Shown here: positions 1 to 9,471 of the stretch, piece after piece
Position numbering within the stretch: position 1 is the stretch's first letter
How the letters are laid out: each line of letters begins with the position of its first letter
NCBI GenBank assembly: GCA_030603565.1
Contig: JAUVXM010000018.1
Location: forward strand, 1-35,798
Length of the DNA stretch: 35,798 bases
Direction of reading: 5' to 3'
Origin: Candidatus Aminicenantota bacterium
GTDB taxonomy: Bacteria; Acidobacteriota; Aminicenantia; Aminicenantales; Aminicenantaceae
The notes under the pieces: model-generated
Told to the model about the DNA's origin: nothing
What the model saw: the letters and a program-made list of their open reading frames with translations, nothing else
The model's database searches: none
Made by a program: the position numbers and the translations under genes

Positions 1-1
1 T

Positions 2-148
2 GACGAGGATCTGCATATAAGCCAAGTTGGAGGAGAAGGGATGATGATCGTAAATTCTCCCAAGCTTAAAGAGGAAACATCTTATAGTCTATACAGCGGA
101 TTAGATTATGGGAAACAAATCGGAGGAAATCTTATTCAACTTACTTGA
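2..148 (+). CDS. C-terminal fragment of an unidentified protein, clipped by the window edge
   Basis: An open frame runs in from the left edge and ends at TGA 146-148, giving 48 residues. The text includes IVNSPKLKEETSYSLYSG, which loosely recalls the 'SP-L-TSY-lYsG' tail of secreted carbohydrate-binding-domain proteins; this is only an impression. A second small frame overlaps it at 108-203 (31 codons, starting MGNKSEEILFNLLDSYRDDF, no obvious ribosome site), so which frame is used is uncertain. No function is assigned. Confidence 0.3.
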   Translation, partial: DEDLHISQVGGEGMMIVNSPKLKEETSYSLYSGLDYGKQIGGNLIQLT

Positions 149-324
149 TTCTTATCGGGACGATTTTGATTTAGGCATGGACAGGGATTCAGGCTATGTA
201 TAGGCCCGAGAAAGCCAAGAACTTTTTATGCTGCTTTTCAATTTTCTCTCTGAAAATGGCTCCCAGGTCTTACAGGCCAGGCCCGGTACTACTTAGGCTT
301 GCCTAAAGAAATTTCTATCGTGCC
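149..324. other. Non-coding stretch between the clipped gene and the ParB-like gene
   Basis: Apart from the tail of the small alternative frame ending at 203, I see no convincing gene, RNA gene or strong terminator. Genes on both sides point toward this stretch (clipped frame on plus, ParB-like gene on minus), so it is a convergent 3' region. Confidence 0.35.
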
Positions 325-987
325 TTATTTAGAGTCCTTCATTTGAACAGCAATTCTATTCCGTAAAGCATCAAAAAGCTCTCCCATATTATTATGTATT
401 CTCGGGCATGTCTGCTTGTTTTCCGGGTTCTGCCAGTTAATGACAAAAAGTTTCCATTCTTTTGCGGAAATTTTAGAGGCATGTTGGCCCCAAAAAATAA
501 GAATTTCTTCATTTTTCAGAAAGCCCTTTTTTCCTAAAACGATGATATGGGGTATCTCATCAAGGAAATTTTTCCCTGCTGACATGTATGCCAATAGGGA
601 GTGATGACCATCAAACACAAGTAATTCCCTTGATCTTAGCCGGGCAAGTTTAATATTTGGGAGGCCGCTGGGTTGTAAGATATTTTTTCCTTTTTTTATC
701 TTTAAAGCAAAATTTGCAATTTGAGAAATGTTTTTTATTCCGTCATCATTATGGATATTGATTAAGGTTCTCAACAATATCCTGGGGAAAATCTTTATAT
801 AATTCTTCTGAAGCCGGGGAAAAAATTGTTTTTCATATATTTCTACCGTATTATAAATTGTTGTGACCCTGCTTGGCAAAGGAACCTGGCTTTTACAATA
901 AACAATTACATGCCGATCATGATGTTTTTGGGGGAAATAATATTCCACAAACCGGCAATTTTGTCCCAAATTAATGACACACCTCAA
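325..987 (-). CDS. ParB/sulfiredoxin-like-fold protein, function unknown
   Basis: A 220-residue protein. Residues about 98-150 contain ILQPSGLPNIKLARLRSREL followed by VFDGHHSLLAYMSAGK. This matches the ParB N-terminal-like (ParBc/sulfiredoxin fold) pattern in which an Arg-rich strand precedes D-G-H-H/N-R-L-x-A. There is no helix-turn-helix DNA-binding region as in chromosomal ParB, so a partition role is unlikely; small stand-alone members are mostly of unknown function. The start is uncertain: the longest frame begins with TTG at 987, and a TTG at 969 has a better upstream GAGGTG. Base composition is A+T-rich like the next two genes. It is divergent from the glycosyltransferase, with 114 bp between them. 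The fold call is moderately sure; the function is open. Confidence 0.55.
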   Translation of the reverse strand: MRCVINLGQNCRFVEYYFPQKHHDRHVIVYCKSQVPLPSRVTTIYNTVEIYEKQFFPRLQKNYIKIFPRILLRTLINIHNDDGIKNISQIANFALKIKKGKNILQPSGLPNIKLARLRSRELLVFDGHHSLLAYMSAGKNFLDEIPHIIVLGKKGFLKNEEILIFWGQHASKISAKEWKLFVINWQNPENKQTCPRIHNNMGELFDALRNRIAVQMKDSK

Positions 988-1101
988 TAATTACTCTTTT
1001 TATTTTAATATAAAATGTCCGGATAACAAAATGAAAATTGTAATGCCTTAAGGATTAGAGTAAAATATTGATTACATTGTGAACAAAATAAGGGACCCAG
1101 G

Positions 1102-3357
1102 ATGAAAACAATAAAAATTGCCTGTATCGGAAATTATGTTCCCCGTCAATGTGGTATTGCCACATTTACCAGAGACCTCACTGAATCTTTAATTCAGAAA
1201 AATAGAGAAAAAAATATTAAAGCCAAGGCCTTTGTGGTAGCCATGAACGATCAAAACCAAACCTATGATTATCCTGAAATTGTCAAATATACTATCAGGC
1301 AGGAATATCAGAGAGATTATTTGGAGGCGGCAAAATTTATTAATTATAGTAATGCTGAAACCTGCATTTTGCAGCATGAATTTGGGATCTTTGGGGGTAA
1401 AAATGGAACATACATCCTACCTTTAATTCACGGATTGGAAATCCCCTTAATAGTTACGTTTCATACGGTATTAAAAAATCCAACTCATAATGAAAAGATA
1501 ATTATCCAGGAAATCGGAAAAAAGGCAGAGAAAATTGTGGTTATGAGTAAACCGGCTATTGATTTTTTAATTCAGGTTTATAATTTACCCCAGCAAAAAA
1601 TAGAACTAATCGAACATGGAGTCCCGGATTTTGATATTACTCAACGAAAGGTTTATAAAAAGAAACTCAATCTTGAAAAGAAAAAATCCTTGCTTACATT
1701 TGGTTTATTGAGCCGGGATAAAGGTATTGAAACGGTTATTCAGGCTTTGCCCAAAGTGGTTGATAAACATCCTGAAACAGTTTATATCATATTGGGGAAA
1801 ACCCATCCCAATGTCATAAAATCAGCTGGGGAAGAGTATAGAAATTTTCTGAAACTTCTGGTAGAGAAAAACAATTTAAGAAAACATGTCTATTTTTATG
1901 ACAAATATGTGACCAATGAGGAGTTATTTGGCTATCTTTCTGCCAGTGATATTTATATCACACCTTATCTGAATGAAGCTCAAATAACCAGCGGATCATT
2001 ATCCTATGCAATTGGAGCGGGTGCGGCTGTCATCTCAACTCCATATTGGCACGCAAAAGAATTATTATCAGATGGTCGGGGAAAAATATTTAATTTTAAG
2101 GATTTCGAGGCACTTTCCGATTTATTGATAAGTCTACTCGATAACCCAATAGAGCTAAACAAGATTAGGAAAAAAGCCTATCAATATGGGAGGAAAACCA
2201 TCTGGCCTGAGATTGGCGCTTCATATCTTAAACTTGTTAGCAAGATCTTGAAATCAATTCCACCTGTAAAAACTAAAGAAGAATTGGTCATTAATCCTTT
2301 GGTTTTACCGGAATTTTGTTTAGATCATGTGCAAAGATTAACTGATGATACTGGAATTATACAGCATGCAAAATATATTATTCCCAACTTTAAAGAAGGT
2401 TATTGCCTGGATGATAATGCTCGCGCCCTCTTAATGTCTCTTATGGTCTTTAAGCAGAGAAAGAGTAAAGAGGTGTTAAAGCTGATGTCCATTTATTTGA
2501 GTTTTATTAATTATATGCACAATGATAATGGTACTTTTAAGAATTGCTTGAGTTTCAAACGGGATTTTATTGATGAAGTAGGTTCGGAAGATGCATTCGG
2601 TAGAACTATATGGGCCCTGGGATATCTGGTTAATTATCCGCCAAACAATCCATTTTTTGAGATTGCTATAGAAATCTTAAAAAAATCTTTTCCAAATTTT
2701 AATAATTTAAAATTTATAAGGGGTATGGCTAACACCATTATGGGTATCTGTTATTTTTTAAAAGTTTTTCCCGATAATAAGGAAATAAAAAATATCCTTA
2801 AAGATATGACTTACAAGATAATGAGAAGTTATAAAAAACACAAAACACAAAACTGGCATTGGTTTGAACCGATTTTAGCTTATGACAATGGTATAATTCC
2901 TCTCTCACTTTTATATGCCTATGAAGAAATTAAAGATGAAAATATTTTAAAGGTCGCCTCTGAATCCATAAAATTTTTAGAAAAAATAACCTTAAAAAAA
3001 GGATACCTATCGCTGGTTGGCAGCGATAACTGGTATAAAAAAGGTGGTGAATGTTCGCGGTTTGCTCAGCAACCTATTGACTCTGCAGCAATGGTTTTAA
3101 TGTATTATCAGGCTTATTTGATCAGTAAGGATAAAACCTTCCTGGAAAAAATGTTTACATCTTATAGGTGGTTTCTGGGGGAAAATGATTTAAATATATC
3201 CCTGTATGATTTTAAAACCTGTGGATGTTCTGATGGAATAGAAAGTCATGGCATCAATGGGAATCAAGGGGCAGAAAGCATCATTGTATATAAGATTGCT
3301 CATATGACCGTCCTTTTGGCATACGAACAAGAGATAAAAAATATTAAGGAAGCATAA
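1102..3357 (+). CDS. Two-domain GT4 glycosyltransferase with C-terminal helical domain
   Basis: A 751-residue cytoplasmic protein with no signal peptide. Residues 1-380 form a GT-B GT4 glycosyltransferase: N-terminal PRQCGIATFTRDL, the hinge SRDKGIETVIQALPKV near residue 200, and the C-terminal nucleotide-sugar site at about 290-325 (NEAQITSGSLSYAIGAGAAV, then STPYWHAKELL, with the EX7E-like acidic pair). Residues about 390-751 are a helical repeat-like domain with DDNARALL, GSEDAFGRTIWALGYL, NWHWFEPILAYDNGIIPLSL and NGNQGAESI, resembling (alpha/alpha)-barrel sugar-processing domains. The fusion implies transfer and a second sugar-related activity. It faces a GH130 phosphorylase 12 bp away on the other strand, an association that suggests mannose-containing glycoside turnover (inferred). 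AGG-rich sequence precedes the ATG. Both genes are more A+T-rich than the efflux genes that follow, possibly a sign of transfer. Confidence 0.8.
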   Translation: MKTIKIACIGNYVPRQCGIATFTRDLTESLIQKNREKNIKAKAFVVAMNDQNQTYDYPEIVKYTIRQEYQRDYLEAAKFINYSNAETCILQHEFGIFGGKNGTYILPLIHGLEIPLIVTFHTVLKNPTHNEKIIIQEIGKKAEKIVVMSKPAIDFLIQVYNLPQQKIELIEHGVPDFDITQRKVYKKKLNLEKKKSLLTFGLLSRDKGIETVIQALPKVVDKHPETVYIILGKTHPNVIKSAGEEYRNFLKLLVEKNNLRKHVYFYDKYVTNEELFGYLSASDIYITPYLNEAQITSGSLSYAIGAGAAVISTPYWHAKELLSDGRGKIFNFKDFEALSDLLISLLDNPIELNKIRKKAYQYGRKTIWPEIGASYLKLVSKILKSIPPVKTKEELVINPLVLPEFCLDHVQRLTDDTGIIQHAKYIIPNFKEGYCLDDNARALLMSLMVFKQRKSKEVLKLMSIYLSFINYMHNDNGTFKNCLSFKRDFIDEVGSEDAFGRTIWALGYLVNYPPNNPFFEIAIEILKKSFPNFNNLKFIRGMANTIMGICYFLKVFPDNKEIKNILKDMTYKIMRSYKKHKTQNWHWFEPILAYDNGIIPLSLLYAYEEIKDENILKVASESIKFLEKITLKKGYLSLVGSDNWYKKGGECSRFAQQPIDSAAMVLMYYQAYLISKDKTFLEKMFTSYRWFLGENDLNISLYDFKTCGCSDGIESHGINGNQGAESIIVYKIAHMTVLLAYEQEIKNIKEA

Positions 3358-3369
3358 AATCAAAATCTA

Positions 3370-4833
3370 TCAGTTGTAGGTTAATTTATCAAAAATTTCA
3401 TCCAGGCTAATACAAGCAAAACCCGATGCATAATCAGACATTCCATAGGCAATAATTAACTCATTGTTATGAATGATGGAACCACAAGAATAGACAACAT
3501 TGGGCACGTAACCCTCCCGTTCCTCTTCATTGGGAATAAGGAGTGGCTCATTTAAGTGACCAATGACTTTAGAGGGATCATTTTTATCAAGAAGGATAGC
3601 CCCCAGACTGTAACTTCTCATGGGACCGACACCGTGGGTAATGAGTAACCATCCCTTTTCGGTTTCCAGAGGTGAGCCGGAATTACCTATTTTGATGAGT
3701 TCCCATGGTTGGGAAGGCTCTTGGATTTTTTTTGCTGTTTCCCAGATATTTATATCATCTGAAAACATTATGTAATTGTTGATACCATCTGATCGAGAAA
3801 TTATGGCATATTTTCCATTAATTTTTTTAGGAAAAAGGGACATCCCCTTATTTTGAGCATATGCTCCATTAATAGGCATTACTTTAAAATGATAAAAATC
3901 GGTTGTTTTCATCAATTTTGGCAGGATGGTAAAACCATCATAAGCTGTGTAGGTGGCATAGTAGGTGACCTTACCGTCGTCGTCAGTAAATTTTACAAAT
4001 CTGGCATCTTCAATTCCATTCACTTCCGTATATGAAACAGGAAAGAGAACTCTTTCAGATATTGCTGTATCCAGTGAAAATTTGACCTCATAATGAGATC
4101 TGGCCAACCACATGAGTGCATCTAGGACCTTCATCTTACTGGGAGTAACCTTAACCTGTTTTAAGGTTTCATCTATACTGTGTTTTAATTCACCGTAGAT
4201 AAAAGTTTCTCCCAATTTATCCATCGCTATATTGACCACATCTTTTTGAATATGCATCTCCGAAAGTTTTTTCAAAAAAATGCTTTTTTTATATACATAA
4301 CGTTTGATGGTCTCGGGAACATCCACCAATCTTCCTTCAGGTTGGAATTTTAAACTATTATCTTTATTAATGATCCCCTGGCGAAATACAATAGATGAAA
4401 TATGTTTCTCACCAGTGGCGCGAAAACTTACAATTATTCTTTTCTGACCTTCTTGTAAATTGCTTTGATCAGGGGCTTCAATAATGGACGGATTAAAAAA
4501 AGCAGCTGATTCAATGGAGAATTCTGTTGTGAAGTAAGAACCAATCAATAATTTTTTTTTCAAACTTAGCGGTTTTATTTTATTGATATTCCCTAAAATT
4601 TCTTTTAGAGAGTTAAAACTATTCCCAAATATTTTTGAAATGTTTCGATGTCTTTTAGAAAAATTGCTCAATATTTGATTAAGTATTCGACTTGCTTCCG
4701 CTTCATCAAGTTTGGCTATGTCATTTACAATGATTTTTGCTCTATCCTCTTTTACTGGCAGATAGAATCGGGCAATAACTCTTTTTGGATTAGGGTAAAA
4801 ATGGATTTTTTTCCTCTTTACGGTTACAGCCAT
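3370..4833 (-). CDS. GH130 family glycoside phosphorylase (mannosyl-oligosaccharide type)
   Basis: A 487-residue cytoplasmic enzyme. Residues about 230-470 form the five-bladed beta-propeller of GH130 (old DUF377): NGIEDARFVKF carries the Glu-Asp-x-Arg motif whose Asp is the family's catalytic acid, followed by YYATYTAYDG, NSGSPLETEKGWLLITHGVG, EREGYVPNVVYSCG and IIAYGMSDYASGFACISL. GH130 enzymes phosphorolyse beta-mannosides to mannose 1-phosphate. The extra 200-residue N-terminal region, with many Lys and Arg, makes it longer than the minimal 320-350-residue family members. A strong AAGGAGA ribosome site lies upstream of the ATG at 4833. It ends 12 bp from the convergent GT4 gene. The exact linkage (beta-1,2 or beta-1,4) cannot be told from sequence alone. 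Confidence 0.85.
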   Translation of the reverse strand: MAVTVKRKKIHFYPNPKRVIARFYLPVKEDRAKIIVNDIAKLDEAEASRILNQILSNFSKRHRNISKIFGNSFNSLKEILGNINKIKPLSLKKKLLIGSYFTTEFSIESAAFFNPSIIEAPDQSNLQEGQKRIIVSFRATGEKHISSIVFRQGIINKDNSLKFQPEGRLVDVPETIKRYVYKKSIFLKKLSEMHIQKDVVNIAMDKLGETFIYGELKHSIDETLKQVKVTPSKMKVLDALMWLARSHYEVKFSLDTAISERVLFPVSYTEVNGIEDARFVKFTDDDGKVTYYATYTAYDGFTILPKLMKTTDFYHFKVMPINGAYAQNKGMSLFPKKINGKYAIISRSDGINNYIMFSDDINIWETAKKIQEPSQPWELIKIGNSGSPLETEKGWLLITHGVGPMRSYSLGAILLDKNDPSKVIGHLNEPLLIPNEEEREGYVPNVVYSCGSIIHNNELIIAYGMSDYASGFACISLDEIFDKLTYN

Positions 4834-4970
4834 TTTAGGATTCTCCTTCTTTCTTTATGATCTCAATCTTCTGACAAAAAAACGTTTAAAAATGCTATTG
4901 AAAATAAGCACTATATAATATCACACTCCTTTTGTTAATCAAAAGCAAAAAATTTGAACTTAGAGAGGGC

Positions 4971-7900
4971 TTAAAGCTTAGATTTATTCTTGGCATATCC
5001 GATCTTGTACATGGCCGGGATAACGATAAGGGTCAGTAGGGTGGCAAAAGAGAGTCCGAAAATGATGGTCCATGAAAGAGAATTCCAAAAAGCCACATTA
5101 TCACCGCCGAAGTAAATCTGCGGGTTAAGATCGGTAAATAGAGTCGAAAAGTTTATGTTCATGCCGATGGCAAGAGGCATAAGGCCGAGAATTGTTGAGA
5201 GGGCCGTTAGCAGAACCGGAGTGAGACGGGTAGCTCCTGCCTGGATGATCGCCTCTGTTTTATCACCGCCCCGCGCAATGAGTTTATCCGTATAATCAAT
5301 GATGATTATCCCGTTTTTCACTACGATTCCAGCCACTGCAATGATCCCCATCCCGGTCATCATAATCGATATGTCAATACCGAAAATGGAAAATCCCAGG
5401 AAGACTCCCGTAAAACTGAAAAATATCTGAGTGATTATGATCATGGGCTTGGATATGGAATTAAATTGGGACACCAGGATTATAAAAATAAGGGCTACAG
5501 CGATAAAAAGAGCTTTAATCAGGTAATTCCCAATCTCGGCCTGCATATCCTGTTCGCCGGTAAAGCTGATTTCATAGCCCTCTTCAAGTTCGAATTCCGG
5601 AAGAGCTTTTTTTATTTTGCCGATTATCTCATTGGCATTATAGCCGGAAAGCACATTAGATGAGAGAGTAATGACCCGTTTGTTATCGATCCGGGTAATA
5701 CCGCCGTAACTGGAGATATCAGAAACACCAGCAACTGCAGATATTGGGATCTTGCTGGGGCCGTCATTGCCCTGGCCGGGAACGGTTATAGTTTGGCTCA
5801 AGAGGACATCGAGATCGTAGCGGTACTTCTTATCCAGCCTGAGCTGGATGGGATATTCTTCTTCCCCTTCTTTGAATTTAGAGACCTCTGTCCCATATAT
5901 TGCAGTTCGCAAGAGCATGCCGACCTGGGCAGTACTTATCCCGAGCCGGTTTGCTTTATCCCGGTCTATGTTGAGGAGGACCTCCGGTTTGCTGGTTTCC
6001 ATGCTGGACTTTAGTTCTTCTATGCCGGGTATATTTAAAGAAGTTATAAATCCATTCAGCCGCACTGAAGTCAAGATAATCTCCTCAATGTCGTCCCCAC
6101 TGACCTCTATATTTATCGGTTTCCCTGAAGGCGGGCCCATTGCCTCACTGTTGATACGGATCTCTGTACCCGGGATTCCTGTTATTTCCGCCCGTAGATC
6201 CTTCAGGTACTCGCGCGTTGATCTCTCTCCGGTCCTGAATTTGTATTCCACAAATGAGATGGTGATTTTAGCCAGTTTATCCTGAGTAGAGCGCTCGAAC
6301 ATTTCGCTTCCGGCATTGGACGCCACATTCGTTATAACCGATTCCACATCGGCATTGTTTCTGCCGATGACCTTGTAAACCTTATCTTCGACCTGTTCGG
6401 CAATGTTATTGGTCACATCTATATGCGTTCCTTCCGGCATAGTTATGTAGACGTAAAGATTATTGGGGTCGCCTTCAGGAAAAAAGATGACTTTGGGGGT
6501 TCTGAGGCCCAACAACACAAAAGAAAAAAACATCAGCAGCACGCTTGATCCCAGCACGGCATACGGCTTTTTTCCCTGGAGAAGAAATGTCAAAACTTTT
6601 CTGTAGCCATCTATAAAAGCAGGCAAAGTCCGGCTCTGGAATTTATCGATCAGAAAACGCAGCCCGAATTTCCCTATAAGATATAAGGCCAGTCCAAAGG
6701 CAACAAGATTGCCCGGCAGCATTAAGCCTGAGGCATAAAAAACAACCGCCAGGACAAGACAAACAAGCAGCAGCACGATCTTTTTAGGGGTGAAACCGGC
6801 CCTGAGGCAGGTCCTTACTTCCGGGTCGCGGTATTTCATGAAAGATACTGCAAAAACCGGGTTCATGACATAAGCCACCAGCATTGAGGCAGCCAGAGTG
6901 ACAATAACAGTCACTGGCAGATAAGATATAAATTTTCCCGCGATCCCAGGCATAAACATGAGAGGGAAAAAAGGAGCCATAGTAGTCAGGGTCCCGGTAA
7001 ACACGGGCAGGGCCACTTCTTTCCCAGCCCGTTTGGTTGCCGGCAGAATCGGCAGATCGGCGGTAGTTGTAAAATGCCGGTAGATATTCTCCACGACCAC
7101 AATGGAATTATCCACTACGATTCCCAGCACCATGATAAACGACATCAGCACGACCATGTTCAGAGTGAACCCGACTATCGGAATAAAGATAAAAGCTATG
7201 ATCATAGACAGCGGGATGGCAACCCCCACAAATAGAGCATTCGTCTCTCCCATAAAAAACATAAGGACAAAAACCACCACTATAAAACCGAGGATAATCG
7301 TGTTAAATAGATCACTGATACTGTTTTTTGTCTGGGTGCTGCTATCGCCTGAGAGGGTTAAGACCAGGTTTTCCGGGGCAGTCCTTTTAATATCTTCCAC
7401 AATGGCCTTTATCTTGTCTACTGCAAATATCAGGTTCTTTCCGCTTTTTTTTATAACATTAAGGGTTACAACATCTTTGGAATTAAGGCGGGCATAACTT
7501 TCTCTATCTTTATAGCCGTCATTGACTTCGGCAATATCTTTTAAATAGATCCCTTCCTGGAGATGAATGTTTGCAATCTGATCGGTCCTCTTAAATTCAC
7601 CTATTACCCGCAGATTCCTCTTCATCCCGTCTGTGTCTATCTGGCCGCCGGAGAGGGTCAAGTTTTCTGAGGCTACCGCACTTTTAATGGAATTGAAGGA
7701 AAGGCCTGCAGCCTGCATTTTGTACAGATCGACATTGATCTGGATCTCCCGGTCCAGAGCTCCTACTATCGGAGCACTGCTTATCTCTTCCAGAGCCTCG
7801 ATCTCTTCCTGCAGGTCCTCTGCCAGCTCCCTAAGCTTGACAAGCCCAAGATCGCCTGACAAGTTGATAAAAAGGATAGGGATCTCCGACAAGTCAATGC

Positions 7901-8300
7901 GCGAGACATCCGGATCTCTGAAAAGATCGGACGGCAGTTCCGAACGGGCTTCATCCACAGCCTGCTTCACATCCAGGTAAGCCTGGGTCTCATCTGCAGT
8001 CATCTCAAACTCTATGAATATAGAAGAGAAATCCTGGATAGAATTACTGTTGATATGTTTGACTCCGTTTATACCTTTCAGCTGTTTTTCAATAGGGCGG
8101 GTTATCAGATTTTCTACATCTGCGGGAGATGTTCCGGGATGCAGGGTTCCGATCATAAAATAGGGAAATACGACCTCCGGCATTTTTTCTTTGGGGGTGC
8201 TGTTATACTGCATGATACCAAACATAATTAAGATAACAGTAAAGATATATACAGTGGTCTTATTATCCACTGCCATATTAGTGAGCTTGAATTCTTTCAT
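4971..8300 (-). CDS. RND-family efflux pump inner-membrane subunit (AcrB/HAE1 type)
   Basis: A 1109-residue proton-driven exporter of the resistance-nodulation-division superfamily, trimeric in the inner membrane and expected to work with the adaptor just upstream. TM1 is followed by the PN-type porter domain, then TM2-TM6 with the proton-relay helix GIVVDNSIVVVENIYRH (Asp near residue 394; D-N instead of AcrB's D-D) and the TM10 relay Lys near residue 993 (GIVVKNGIIIIDYTDKL). Between TM6 and TM7 (about residues 505-570) there is an additional hydrophobic pair, FYASGLMLPGNLVAFGLALY and neighbours, explaining the extra length over AcrB (about 1050). The gene starts 20 bp after the adaptor gene and has an AGGAAGG ribosome site, so they form an operon. 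Substrate is unknown. Confidence 0.93.
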   Translation of the reverse strand: MKEFKLTNMAVDNKTTVYIFTVILIMFGIMQYNSTPKEKMPEVVFPYFMIGTLHPGTSPADVENLITRPIEKQLKGINGVKHINSNSIQDFSSIFIEFEMTADETQAYLDVKQAVDEARSELPSDLFRDPDVSRIDLSEIPILFINLSGDLGLVKLRELAEDLQEEIEALEEISSAPIVGALDREIQINVDLYKMQAAGLSFNSIKSAVASENLTLSGGQIDTDGMKRNLRVIGEFKRTDQIANIHLQEGIYLKDIAEVNDGYKDRESYARLNSKDVVTLNVIKKSGKNLIFAVDKIKAIVEDIKRTAPENLVLTLSGDSSTQTKNSISDLFNTIILGFIVVVFVLMFFMGETNALFVGVAIPLSMIIAFIFIPIVGFTLNMVVLMSFIMVLGIVVDNSIVVVENIYRHFTTTADLPILPATKRAGKEVALPVFTGTLTTMAPFFPLMFMPGIAGKFISYLPVTVIVTLAASMLVAYVMNPVFAVSFMKYRDPEVRTCLRAGFTPKKIVLLLVCLVLAVVFYASGLMLPGNLVAFGLALYLIGKFGLRFLIDKFQSRTLPAFIDGYRKVLTFLLQGKKPYAVLGSSVLLMFFSFVLLGLRTPKVIFFPEGDPNNLYVYITMPEGTHIDVTNNIAEQVEDKVYKVIGRNNADVESVITNVASNAGSEMFERSTQDKLAKITISFVEYKFRTGERSTREYLKDLRAEITGIPGTEIRINSEAMGPPSGKPINIEVSGDDIEEIILTSVRLNGFITSLNIPGIEELKSSMETSKPEVLLNIDRDKANRLGISTAQVGMLLRTAIYGTEVSKFKEGEEEYPIQLRLDKKYRYDLDVLLSQTITVPGQGNDGPSKIPISAVAGVSDISSYGGITRIDNKRVITLSSNVLSGYNANEIIGKIKKALPEFELEEGYEISFTGEQDMQAEIGNYLIKALFIAVALIFIILVSQFNSISKPMIIITQIFFSFTGVFLGFSIFGIDISIMMTGMGIIAVAGIVVKNGIIIIDYTDKLIARGGDKTEAIIQAGATRLTPVLLTALSTILGLMPLAIGMNINFSTLFTDLNPQIYFGGDNVAFWNSLSWTIIFGLSFATLLTLIVIPAMYKIGYAKNKSKL

Positions 8301-8320
8301 AATTAGCCTTCCTGCCGGTT

Positions 8321-9454
8321 TTAGTCCGTGATATTTATCCTGATTTTTTGTCTGTCAGCCAGGTTTTGATAACCGAAGACAACGATATACTCATCTTCTT
8401 GCAAACCGTCCCTGACTTCAACTTTTTGCCCATATTCTTCCCCGGTTTTTATGATCCTCTTTCTGGCAATCCAGGTGTTGTTTTCCCGGGCGGCTGTGAA
8501 CAGGAATTGCTCAGTGCCGGTTTTTTGCACGATTTTCCCGGGCACGACCAGAGCTTCCGGGTTGCTGTAATCATTAATAGTCAGGATTGCCAGCATATTG
8601 GGTTTGACCATTTTCTCCTGGGCTGGAACCTTGATCTTAATCCGGAAGGTCCTGTTTTTGGGATCAATAACCTGGGAGACGGCCTCGATAGGGTGCTCGA
8701 ATCCCCTGTTTAAAGCCGGGATCTGAATGTGGACAACATCTTTCTTTTTAATCCGGGCGATGTAGTTTTCAGAAAGGTCTGCTTCAATTTTTAAGTTAGA
8801 TAACTGCACTACTCGGATCGCCCCGTATCCAGCAGATGCCATTTCTCCTTCCTTGATCAGCACTTCATCAACAGTGCCGGCTATAGGGGACGTGATTTTA
8901 GTCAGCTTATATTGTTCATTAAGGGTTTTCAGCTTTTTCTCCAGATTTTCTTTATTGTTTTTGGCCTGCAGGTATTCTATCTCACTGCCGATATTTTTGT
9001 TCCACAACCTTTCCTGTCTTTCAAAGATAGTTCTCGTCAAACTTAAACCGTTTTTCAGCTCTTCAATACTGCTCTCCAGGATGGAAGCGTCAAGTTCAGC
9101 CAGCAGCTGCCCTTTTCTGGCTCTATCTCCGGCCTGAACATGGATTTTTTTAACGATACCTGAGGAGGACGGAGGGATAAGGATATTATTGTCCGATTCG
9201 ATCGTCCCCTGAATCTTGATGAAGTGTTGAAAAAGGACTTGTTTTACCGGGCTGATATTTACATACATCATTTTTGCCAGGGGCTGTTCGGCCCCGGTTT
9301 CTTCACCAATCTCTCCTTTTAATTTTTCGATCTGTTCCGTAAGAGCATCTCTTTTGCTTTCCAGTCTATCCAGCTGGGCCCTCTTCTCCTGAGGACCACA
9401 GGCAGAGAGGAAAGCTATCATGCTTAATACGGCAATAAGTTTTAGTTCTCTCAT
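8321..9454 (-). CDS. RND periplasmic adaptor (membrane-fusion lipoprotein)
   Basis: A 377-residue HlyD/AcrA-type adaptor that bridges the inner-membrane pump and the TolC channel. The signal peptide ends in the lipobox LSAC (Cys near residue 19), so it is lipid-anchored in the periplasm. A short coiled coil follows at once (LDRLESKRDALTEQIEKL), then the biotinyl-lipoyl half motif GIVKKIHVQAGDRARKGQLL, a long alpha-helical hairpin (about 115-180) and the second lipoyl half TSPIAGTVDEVLIKEGEMAS, then beta-barrel and membrane-proximal domains. It precedes the RND gene by 20 bp in the same operon. The tolC gene lies upstream but is separated by a 253-bp repeat element, so co-transcription with tolC is uncertain. 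Confidence 0.92.
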   Translation of the reverse strand: MRELKLIAVLSMIAFLSACGPQEKRAQLDRLESKRDALTEQIEKLKGEIGEETGAEQPLAKMMYVNISPVKQVLFQHFIKIQGTIESDNNILIPPSSSGIVKKIHVQAGDRARKGQLLAELDASILESSIEELKNGLSLTRTIFERQERLWNKNIGSEIEYLQAKNNKENLEKKLKTLNEQYKLTKITSPIAGTVDEVLIKEGEMASAGYGAIRVVQLSNLKIEADLSENYIARIKKKDVVHIQIPALNRGFEHPIEAVSQVIDPKNRTFRIKIKVPAQEKMVKPNMLAILTINDYSNPEALVVPGKIVQKTGTEQFLFTAARENNTWIARKRIIKTGEEYGQKVEVRDGLQEDEYIVVFGYQNLADRQKIRINITD

Positions 9455-9471
9455 AGTATTTATCCTTCTAA

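Noticed and set aside
5848-6285. Long plus-strand frames within the RND gene and other antisense frames
   Set aside because: They mirror the coding frame of strong minus-strand genes and lack ribosome sites and recognisable domains.
7100-7130. D-N instead of D-D in the RND proton-relay helix as a defect
   Set aside because: Many RND subfamilies carry a single Asp here, and the TM10 Lys is present, so the pump is probably functional.
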